From contig CAIXQV010000839.1 of the NCBI GenBank assembly GCA_903921605.1, positions 1 to 11,124 on the forward strand: a DNA stretch of 11,124 nucleotides. Direction: 5' to 3'. This DNA comes from an uncultured Planctomycetaceae bacterium. GTDB taxonomy: Bacteria; Planctomycetota; Planctomycetia; Planctomycetales; Planctomycetaceae. A program made the position numbers and the translations under genes. Shown here one piece after another: positions 1 through 6,367 of the stretch (position 1 is its first letter; each line of letters begins with the position of its first letter). The notes below the pieces were generated by a model. That model saw only the letters and a list, made by a program, of their open reading frames with translations. It had not been told where the DNA came from and did no database searches.

Positions 1-2040
1 CCCCCATTGAAACGACTGCGGTCGATACTGCCAGCGGATCACGTGCTTGCCTGCGGGTACGCTCATGCTGCGGCGGATTCCGGACGATTGCGAGGCCTCT
101 GCTTGATTGCCGTCGACGGTGACCTCCCAGCCGGGAAACATCAACTCGACCAAATGTACTTGCGCGGCTTCACGAAGTTCGACCTCAAACTCGACATCGC
201 CGGAGCTGCGACGCAGAAAACGCAACTGACTTAATGCGGCGATTGGTTCAACAGCCACGCGTCCGCCGGCATTCTTCAATCGATACAAGAAGCAATCAGC
301 GGTTCCTCGCCCCCAAACGCGATTGAGAAATGCATCAGGTCCAGAACCGATCAGTTCGCAATCCTCTGCTAGGTTCTGCACCCGCTCTGTGGTCAGCATA
401 TGAGTCACACCGAGCGAATTCAGTCGCTGCATTTGTTCAACTGACGGAAAGATAGATTCCGCAGACTTCGGTTGCGTATCGACCGCAAGTTCCTTTGAGA
501 AGTACTCAGCTGGTCCCAAGCCCAGATACTGAGGCACGCTGCTGACACCAAACAAGTTACCGATATTCGGCCCGCCTGACAGAAGCCGCACTGGCGATTC
601 AGCATCTTCGTTCTGCAACGTCTTTGCCAGCCAGCTTTCGTTGAGACCTCTCAAGGGCGGATACTCAACCACCTGAGCATCACAAACGGGGTACTCCGCC
701 GACTTCAACAGATCGGGCAATGTGATCACACCGATCAACGTCGTGAGTATGATCCTGACTGTTGAACTACGTCGACGCAAAAGCCCGTCGAGCCCTAGTC
801 CGGCGATGATCGCAAAGCCCAATGTCGTGATGATCGTGTAACGTCCGGGCCCGATGAAAAACCCAAAACCGGGCAGGTGTCGAAAGATCGGCACGAACCA
901 GCCGAACGCGTACAGAATTCCGGCCACGGCCAAAACTCCCCACGTCTTCCAGTTTGTCGTTCGCACAAACTTTCGCACGGGAGTACTCAACAAAGACATC
1001 ATCAGCAATAACGGAATCAGCCCCACATACAAATGCGCCTCAACGGGGTTCGTATCTCCGGCGCTGAGCAGAAAAGGGTGCTTGAGACTTTCGCGGGACG
1101 CTGCCATTTCCGGCGTATGCCAATACCACCATGACGCGACAAGCTGAGTCAGATACATGGGTGGCATGTGACCATCGGACGGGTTGAACACCGCATGATT
1201 TCCATCGCGCTGGCTCAACTGCCTTAGCTCATATGTTGGCACAAGCTGCACGGCAGCGAGAGTAACAGCAACCCCGATTGCAGCAACCACGCCGGCGGCA
1301 GCACGCCATCGATTCAGAATCATCGTCGGAACGAATTCCGCTGGAGGCGACTCAGTACCCAATCCAGTTGCCACATAAGCAATGCTATGCCGAGGACGAC
1401 TAAGCAACGCGTAACCCAGACAAGTCAGCTGAGTAATAAACGCCAGCGTAAAGTGGCCCGCGAGAAGGTGTGTGGCAAGTCCGAGAGAAAGGCAGGCCAG
1501 TCGTCGCCGGTTCGGCTTCTGCAGAAATCGCTCGGTCATCCACAGGCAGAACGGAAACCAGACGCCGCCGATGATGCTCCACTCGAGAGAGACTCGGACG
1601 GGAAACCAGCCATACACAAAAACCATCGCCGCCAACAACGCAGACGTAGCGCTCAGCTGTTGACTACGACAAAATCGCCAGGCAAAGACAAACGCAGCCG
1701 CATAGTGCAGCAGGATGCTGGCATGGTACGCCGAATGGATATCCAGCAGGCGATACAGAACCTGATTGGTCGGATAGAAGACACCAGCCTGACTTTCCGC
1801 CAGCACTGGGTATCCCAGCGAAGTCCGGTTATGCCACAACGGGATTTCCCCGCGAGCAAACGCTTCGGCCAGCACTTGCTTCTGAGGAAAAAAGTAGGGG
1901 TACGTGTCGCCACCGACGAGTCCGCCCCCCGCAAGAAATCCTCTCCAGACGTACAGCGAAAGTCCGCAGCCGATCACCAAAGCAACCAGCCATTCGCGCC
2001 ACGACGTTTCGTGGCAATTCGCTGTGGCCGGTCGACTCAT
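1..2040 (-). CDS. YfhO/GT-C-type multi-pass membrane protein, C-terminus beyond window
   Basis: One uninterrupted frame of 680 codons runs from an ATG at 2040 to the left window edge, with no stop in the window. The product is polytopic. A first membrane helix (about residues 17-36) is followed by a GGDTYPYF motif with Asp45, then PLWHNRTSLGYP near 67-77. This Asp motif in the first external loop plus a PLW-x-GxP motif is typical of GT-C-fold glycosyltransferases and of the YfhO family. Further hydrophobic helices follow (roughly 104-120, 130-147, 183-213, 246-267, 337-351, 367-384, 402-420, 428-443). A PGFGFFIGPGR segment lies at 390-400. A soluble domain after 450 contains FPGWEVTVDG (635-644) and PAGKHVIRWQY (662-672), the C-terminal signature seen in YfhO-like proteins. 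A final helix probably lies outside the window. Likely role: transfer of a sugar from a lipid carrier outside the membrane; substrate unknown. The start overlaps the stop of the Dabb gene (ATGA). Confidence 0.85.
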   Translation of the reverse strand, partial: MSRPATANCHETSWREWLVALVIGCGLSLYVWRGFLAGGGLVGGDTYPYFFPQKQVLAEAFARGEIPLWHNRTSLGYPVLAESQAGVFYPTNQVLYRLLDIHSAYHASILLHYAAAFVFAWRFCRSQQLSATSALLAAMVFVYGWFPVRVSLEWSIIGGVWFPFCLWMTERFLQKPNRRRLACLSLGLATHLLAGHFTLAFITQLTCLGYALLSRPRHSIAYVATGLGTESPPAEFVPTMILNRWRAAAGVVAAIGVAVTLAAVQLVPTYELRQLSQRDGNHAVFNPSDGHMPPMYLTQLVASWWYWHTPEMAASRESLKHPFLLSAGDTNPVEAHLYVGLIPLLLMMSLLSTPVRKFVRTTNWKTWGVLAVAGILYAFGWFVPIFRHLPGFGFFIGPGRYTIITTLGFAIIAGLGLDGLLRRRSSTVRIILTTLIGVITLPDLLKSAEYPVCDAQVVEYPPLRGLNESWLAKTLQNEDAESPVRLLSGGPNIGNLFGVSSVPQYLGLGPAEYFSKELAVDTQPKSAESIFPSVEQMQRLNSLGVTHMLTTERVQNLAEDCELIGSGPDAFLNRVWGRGTADCFLYRLKNAGGRVAVEPIAALSQLRFLRRSSGDVEFEVELREAAQVHLVELMFPGWEVTVDGNQAEASQSSGIRRSMSVPAGKHVIRWQYRPQSFQWG

Positions 2041-2354
2041 GTCACGTCCGCATCAAAGACGCGAACTTTTTCCCAGCTCTCTTTGTGATCCGCAATAAAC
2101 TTCAAATGATCCGGAGCCGTCTGATAAACATCATGCGACGCGCGAGAATCAAAGACGACATTCAGACACACATGAAAGGCATGGTCGTTGACCGGGCGAG
2201 CATACTCTTTGGCCAGCGTACCAGCACCGAAGTAGACAACCCCTGGGTGGTCTTTCAGATATTTATGGCAGGCGTCCAATAATGTCTGAATGGCTGCGTC
2301 TGAGGAATCCTTCAGAGTAAAAAACACGACGTGGGACAATCGCTTCTCGGACAT
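2037..2354 (-). CDS. Dabb-family (stress-responsive alpha/beta-barrel) small protein
   Basis: The product has 105 residues from the ATG at 2354. It begins MSEKRLSHVVFFTLKD, the typical first beta strand of the Dabb ferredoxin-like fold, with the His after the hydrophobic start. The later segment HAFHVCLNVVFDSRASHDVY plus the nearby PDHLKFI matches the conserved middle of the family, and the length fits a single Dabb domain. Dabb proteins form dimeric alpha+beta barrels; biochemical roles are varied and mostly unknown, so no reaction is assigned. An in-frame TTG at 2396 would add 14 residues, but these (PDQASPNKDSLQL) do not look like the family, so the ATG is preferred. An AAGGA lies about 13 nt upstream of it, rather far for a ribosome binding site. 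The stop codon overlaps the start of the YfhO-like gene by 4 bp, implying translational coupling. Confidence 0.85.
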   Translation of the reverse strand: MSEKRLSHVVFFTLKDSSDAAIQTLLDACHKYLKDHPGVVYFGAGTLAKEYARPVNDHAFHVCLNVVFDSRASHDVYQTAPDHLKFIADHKESWEKVRVFDADVT

Positions 2355-2380
2355 GAGTTGTAGTGAATCCTTATTGGGAC

Positions 2381-2396
2381 TTGCCTGATCGGGCAA
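2381..2396. repeat. Imperfect palindrome upstream of the Dabb gene
   Basis: TTGCCTGATCGGGCAA is a 16-bp dyad with one mismatched pair (a G-U wobble in RNA), located 27 bp upstream of the Dabb ATG. Read in the direction of the Dabb transcript, the T run comes before the hairpin, so it is not a terminator of that transcript. On the plus strand it is followed by A, not T. It may be an operator or a 5'-leader hairpin. Confidence 0.4.
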
Positions 2397-2407
2397 AAAA
2401 TGGTCGG

Positions 2408-2436
2408 GAAGTCTATCCGCCGACGAAGTCTATTCG
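2408..2436. repeat. Direct repeat pair, 12 bp, period 17
   Basis: GAAGTCTATCCG (2408-2419) and GAAGTCTATTCG (2425-2436) differ at one base and are 17 bp apart from start to start. They sit 54-82 bp upstream of the Dabb start. On the minus strand each copy contains TAGACT, a weak match to a -10 box. They may be tandem binding sites of a regulator; this is inference from position and spacing only. Confidence 0.5.
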
Positions 2437-2440
2437 ATCA

Positions 2441-2460
2441 CTGTCGTCGACAGAATTCTG
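2441..2460. promoter_or_regulatory. Two overlapping palindromes, possible operator
   Basis: CTGTCGTCGACAG (2441-2453) is a perfect 6-bp inverted repeat around one central base. It shares its last CAG with a second perfect palindrome, CAGAATTCTG (2451-2460). Both lie just outside the direct repeat pair, about 90-106 bp upstream of the Dabb ATG. Such stacking is compatible with an operator for the Dabb/YfhO-like unit, but no regulator gene is in the window. Confidence 0.35.
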
Positions 2461-3101
2461 CGAAAAGGACTGAGAATTTCAGGCGAAAATTTGGCCATCC
2501 GATACCAAAGACAGACCAACACTCACCGCCACGAACACGTTCTCAGGTAAGGCGAACTGTCGCGAAGAAAATAGCAGTACGCAAGTGTCGGGGCGTTCAG
2601 CGACCTGGTCGCCGGAGATATCGCCTGAGTCACAGTGGCTTGCAGGCACGATATCCCCATTTCTTTCAGGCGATCCCTGGTGACGATTCACTGCTCGACA
2701 GCTTTGCGAGGTCAAGGGCAGTACTGGCGAACATCAATCGTTCGGGTAATTTGCACAGCATCCGAAAACGGCCGGTTATCTCTTTGAAGTGCTGGTGCGG
2801 ATTCCGAGGATCTCCCTGCGTAACGCAGAGTCACTTTGTTTGGTTCACATACTCCCGCCCGGCGCGACATGTATTCGGAGATTGGCCGACTCGTCCTGGT
2901 CCGAATCCAGAGCCGCGAACATTGATTCCGCCGCACATACAAACTGCAGAGTGCGGTCGGAGAACTCAAAACTCGGTGCGTGGTCAGATCTCGACCGGCC
3001 GACGATCGCTCTTTTCCCATGAAGGCTCTCGCAGAGAAAGGTGCACAAATGCCGAACAAGTGTGAGTCAAATGCATTTCTCAAAGCATTCTTCACGTTAA
3101 T
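2461..3101. other. Intergenic stretch without a supported gene
   Basis: About 640 bp between two divergent units. Open frames occur on both strands, but their translations are rich in Arg, Ser and His, show no domain, signal or repeat I recognise, and lack ribosome binding sites. The stretch does contain a perfect 9-bp inverted repeat (2620-2628 with 2666-2674), a nested GATATCG/CGATATC pair (2617-2623, 2649-2655), a 13-bp palindrome CTGCGTAACGCAG (2816-2828) and AAATGCATTT (3069-3078) shortly before the next gene. It could be a decayed gene or a long regulatory region; I cannot tell which. Confidence 0.5.
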
Positions 3102-5060
3102 ATGGCTTCTTCGTCTTACTGGAGTCAGGATCTTACGAGTAGCCACTGCATGAACCAAGAATCGCACGTGCCGTTGCCGACAGGTCGGATACTGGTGGCC
3201 CTGATTGTGGCCGTCGCGTTACTTGCAATCACAGCACACAACCTGAAGACGCAGAACGCTGACATCTCTGAGCCAGCTGCCGCAAACGCTGGGAACACCG
3301 GCTATGGTTGTCCGGAAGATGCGCCTTTGCCCGAGCCTTCAACTCGTCCATTACAAGATGCCACGGACGAAATCGGGCTGAAGTTTTCGCATACAGTCGG
3401 GCCGCTTGGGACTTATTACGTCCCTGAATCGGTTGGTTCCGGGGCGGCATGGGGCGACTTCAACAATGACGGACGTCTCGATCTGTTCCTTGCCAACGGG
3501 GAGCGATCTCCGGGAGCTGTCGGAGACTTTGGGCCGCAGGCATCAACACAATGGGGCGTGTACGCCGGACAGCAGGATGGGACATTGAAAGACGTCTCTG
3601 AAGTGGCGGCTCTGAACGGTTTGGGATTTGGAATGGGCTGTGCTGTTGCGGATGTCGACAACGACGGTGATGCAGACGTGTATGTCACCTGTGTGAAGCA
3701 GGATCGGCTATTATTGAATGATGGCAATTTCAGGTTTCGGGATGTGGCGGTTGCTGTCGGCATTGAAGAAACGGAGTGGGGGACTGGAGTCAGTTTCTTC
3801 GACTACGATCGGGACGGACTTCTGGACATTATCGTGGCAAATTATACTCGTGATGACACCTACGATCACAGTACGAGTTGCGGGTTCCAGAAAGGAATGG
3901 TTAGCTACTGTGGGCCACATAAGTTCGCACCGACGGTTGATCGACTCTATCACAATGAGGGTGTGCAGCCTGGGGATGGCCTTGGCGAATCAAAACTGCA
4001 TTTCAAAGACGTGACAGTTTCTGCAGGGATGTCCGAAGTGACTAGTTATGGGTTTACAGTTGTGACGGCAGATCTGACTGGAGATGAGTGGCCCGATATT
4101 CTGATTGCGAATGATAGTCAGCCCAATCGATTATGGGTGAATCAACGCAACGGGACTTTTCTTGAGCAGGCCGCCCATTATGGTGTCGCGCTGAATGCGG
4201 CTGGCTATGCCGTCGGAAGCATGGGAATCGCCTTTGGTGACATCGATCGGAACCAATCGCCGGATTTTGTAATCTCGACTTTGTCGACGGAAAGCAATGT
4301 TCTGTATCAAAACTCAGGGAAAGGCTTTTTCATCGACAATACACAGTTGTCTGGACTCAATCTTTGGACCAGACCTCATACAGGTTGGGGGGCAGCTCTG
4401 ATCGATCTCAATCACGATGGCTGGCTGGATTTACCGCTCGTTAATGGATTGGTAATTCCGTGCCACTCTGGTTTTCCGCCACATGGAGAAGATACTTTCC
4501 AGCAGCGTCCCGTTAGTGTGCAGGATTCTGCAACATACTGGGAAGACTACGCGGACAGGAATTTGTTGCTGATGTCGACCGGAGGCGTGTTGTTGAAAGA
4601 CGAGACGGTCGGACAGGGCGGCGATTTTACTCGAGCGGTCGGTTCTGCTCGTTGTCTGCTGTACGGCGACCCGGACGAAGACGGTGACATCGACCTGCTT
4701 GTTACAAACTCAGGAGGTCGAGCCAGATATTATCGAAATGAATTCCCGAAACTGGGGCACTGGATTCGGTTGCGACTATTCGACAGTAAACTTAAGCGAG
4801 ACGCCATTGGTGCCAGTCTGACTATTGAATGTGGAGAAGACCGTTGGTTCGCAAGCGTCACACCCTGCACCAGTTTTCTTGCCAGCAATGATGTACGGGT
4901 GCATCTTGGAATTGGTACGCATACGCAGATTGACCGGATTGTCGTGCGATGGCCGGATGGTCCGGTCGAAGAGTGTGTCGAAGAGTTTGTTGGTGGTGCA
5001 GTCGACAGGGAAGTGAGAATTGTTCGCGGGCAAGGCGATAGATTGCGAGAAGGTCAATGA
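3102..5060 (+). CDS. Membrane-anchored FG-GAP repeat protein with C-terminal ASPIC/UnbV domain (CRTAC1-like)
   Basis: 652 residues from 3102. A single hydrophobic segment (about 30-45, LVALIVAVALLAITA) is a signal anchor or uncleaved signal. The rest is a predicted beta-propeller of FG-GAP/VCBS repeats with calcium-type loops: DFNNDGRLD (119-127), DVDNDGDAD (184-192), DYDRDGLLD (234-242), DLTGDEWPD (324-332), DIDRNQSPD (380-388), DLNHDGWLD (435-443) and DPDEDGDID (523-531). The fourth and fifth lack the usual Gly. A Cys pair sits in the insert SCGFQKGMVSYCGP (259-272), typical of CRTAC1-like proteins. An ASPIC/UnbV module ends the protein: RDAIGASLTIECG (566-578), NDVRVHLGIG (596-605), VVRWPDG (614-620). 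Propellers of this kind are extracytoplasmic and may bind ligands or partners; the exact role is unknown. The start is uncertain: an in-frame ATG at 3150 places the anchor closer to the N-terminus and removes 16 low-information residues; neither start has a clear Shine-Dalgarno. The stop overlaps the next gene by 4 bp. Confidence 0.92.
   Translation: MASSSYWSQDLTSSHCMNQESHVPLPTGRILVALIVAVALLAITAHNLKTQNADISEPAAANAGNTGYGCPEDAPLPEPSTRPLQDATDEIGLKFSHTVGPLGTYYVPESVGSGAAWGDFNNDGRLDLFLANGERSPGAVGDFGPQASTQWGVYAGQQDGTLKDVSEVAALNGLGFGMGCAVADVDNDGDADVYVTCVKQDRLLLNDGNFRFRDVAVAVGIEETEWGTGVSFFDYDRDGLLDIIVANYTRDDTYDHSTSCGFQKGMVSYCGPHKFAPTVDRLYHNEGVQPGDGLGESKLHFKDVTVSAGMSEVTSYGFTVVTADLTGDEWPDILIANDSQPNRLWVNQRNGTFLEQAAHYGVALNAAGYAVGSMGIAFGDIDRNQSPDFVISTLSTESNVLYQNSGKGFFIDNTQLSGLNLWTRPHTGWGAALIDLNHDGWLDLPLVNGLVIPCHSGFPPHGEDTFQQRPVSVQDSATYWEDYADRNLLLMSTGGVLLKDETVGQGGDFTRAVGSARCLLYGDPDEDGDIDLLVTNSGGRARYYRNEFPKLGHWIRLRLFDSKLKRDAIGASLTIECGEDRWFASVTPCTSFLASNDVRVHLGIGTHTQIDRIVVRWPDGPVEECVEEFVGGAVDREVRIVRGQGDRLREGQ
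5047..5053 (+). promoter_or_regulatory. Ribosome binding site of the Amt-like gene
   Basis: GAGAAGG lies 3 nt before the ATG at 5057 and inside the end of the FG-GAP gene. It supports the ATGA overlap start and coupled translation. Confidence 0.6.
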
Positions 5061-6358
5061 TTCTCTGGCAGACAGTCTTTTCATCGGGCGATCTCGGATG
5101 GATCGCTATAGTGCCAATCCTGTCGATGCTCCTGTTCATCATTGGATTTGTGCTTATATTTTCACCTCGCATTTTTACCGAAGTCGACCCGGCGATCTGG
5201 CAATCACTGCCCCTCCACGTAGCGGTGCTTACCGTCGCGTGGGGGCTTTGGGTTTTCTCCATTGCATTCGCTCCGTCGGTTGGGACGGTGCCGGCTTTAG
5301 ACCCAAATCCAAGGCCGATGCTGTCGTTACAGGAGATGATGGTCATTGAGGATGCGAAAGTGGATGAAACTCACCTGTACGGTCGTGGCGGGGTTTTCGG
5401 CAATATGGATTATGTGGCAATGGGCGGCATGATGCCGGTCGTGGGGCCGGAGCGGCCAATGTTTGCGGCTAAGCGTCCGCTCTATCATCTGCCGCTCATC
5501 CTCGAGTTTTTTTTTCGTTGGTGCAGTTTTATGATTGTTGTGCTGCCATTAGCACTTCTCTGGTCCCGAAGCCTAACCTCGATTCGGCTCGGGATGATGA
5601 CTGTCCTTTGGAGCACACTTGTGTACGCTCCGGTTGTGCATGCCGTTTCCGGTGATGGATGGCTGCAGCATCGGGGTGCAATTGATTTCAGCCTGGGACT
5701 TGTCCTGCTTTCATCCGGCTTTTCTGCATTATTTGGGGTGCCGAAGCACGTGGAAACCGGGGTGTGTTCCGGCTCGGCGAGGCAATCGGCTACGGGTGGC
5801 CTTTTGATGTGGTTCGGGATGTCTTTGCATGTTAGTGCGTACACTTTTCAGGCTGATGGTCGTGCGATGATTGCCCTGGTAAACATGTTGGTTGGCACCG
5901 GTTGTGGACTCCTGATCTGGAGTTTTTGCAATTCATTTCTTTGGAATCGGCCGTTCTCAGAACACTCTGCGGCCGGAATTCTCGCAGGACTGGCCACGAT
6001 TGCCCCCGGGGCAGGATACATGTTTCCGCAGTCCGCGATGATTCTTTGTAGTTCATCAGCCGCATTGTCCAATATTTTGTATTACGCCACCTCGCGGCGG
6101 AATCCTCATGATCCGCAACGATTTCTGTTCTTCACCCTTGGCATCAGTAGTATGACAGGATTGATGGGTGCGGGAATGTTTGCGACGACGGGAGTGGGAG
6201 GGCTGCGATGGGACGGCCGCGAGATTCTTGGTGCAATACAAGGCAACACAAATCAACTCACCTCACAGGGTTTGGCCATTGCAGCGACTGTGGTCTGGTC
6301 GACTTTGGTCACGTGGCTCTTGTTCACGCTCTTTCTTCGGCAGAGAACGAATGTGTGA
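5057..6358 (+). CDS. Divergent Amt/ammonium-channel-like membrane protein lacking pore histidines
   Basis: 433 residues, about 11 hydrophobic helices. It parallels the Amt fold: helix 2 ending AWGLWVFSIAFAP (61-73), then VLWSTLVYAPVVHAVSGDGW (183-202) followed by RGAIDF (206-211), ALVN (273-276), AAGILAGLATIAPGAGY (305-321), GLMGAGMFA (368-376) and a last helix with VVWSTLV (412-418). Aligned by eye to E. coli AmtB as I remember it, Asp160 is kept (Asp210), but Trp148 becomes Ser198, pore His168 Leu218, pore His318 Leu361, Phe215 Met255 and Phe107 Ser157. A long loop (74-145) separates helices 2 and 3. Known Amt proteins conduct or sense ammonium through the paired histidines, so ordinary transport is doubtful; a sensor, scaffold or different cargo is possible. 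It starts inside the stop of the FG-GAP gene (ATGA) with GAGAAGG upstream. No intrinsic terminator follows. Confidence 0.8.
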   Translation: MILWQTVFSSGDLGWIAIVPILSMLLFIIGFVLIFSPRIFTEVDPAIWQSLPLHVAVLTVAWGLWVFSIAFAPSVGTVPALDPNPRPMLSLQEMMVIEDAKVDETHLYGRGGVFGNMDYVAMGGMMPVVGPERPMFAAKRPLYHLPLILEFFFRWCSFMIVVLPLALLWSRSLTSIRLGMMTVLWSTLVYAPVVHAVSGDGWLQHRGAIDFSLGLVLLSSGFSALFGVPKHVETGVCSGSARQSATGGLLMWFGMSLHVSAYTFQADGRAMIALVNMLVGTGCGLLIWSFCNSFLWNRPFSEHSAAGILAGLATIAPGAGYMFPQSAMILCSSSAALSNILYYATSRRNPHDPQRFLFFTLGISSMTGLMGAGMFATTGVGGLRWDGREILGAIQGNTNQLTSQGLAIAATVVWSTLVTWLLFTLFLRQRTNV

Positions 6359-6367
6359 CCCACCCTG

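Noticed and set aside
1387..2088. Plus-strand open frame of 233 codons
   Set aside because: It lies antisense to the YfhO-like gene, whose translation has clear motifs; the plus-strand product is Arg/Ser/Gln-rich without any domain.
2381..2400. Hairpin followed by an A run, considered as a terminator
   Set aside because: A terminator for a leftward transcript would need T residues after the stem in that direction; here the T run precedes the stem, and no gene ends on that side.
2479..2715. Minus-strand open frame of 78 codons, possible gene remnant
   Set aside because: The C-terminal part reads slightly more protein-like (alternating hydrophobic residues) but there is no motif, start signal or partner to support it.
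2400..3065. Plus-strand open frame of 221 codons
   Set aside because: Very Arg-rich, no domain, no ribosome binding site, and overlaps the repeat cluster upstream of the Dabb gene.
2712..3167. Minus-strand open frame of 151 codons
   Set aside because: Overlaps the start of the FG-GAP gene, low-information Arg/Ser composition, no ribosome binding site; no domain recognised.
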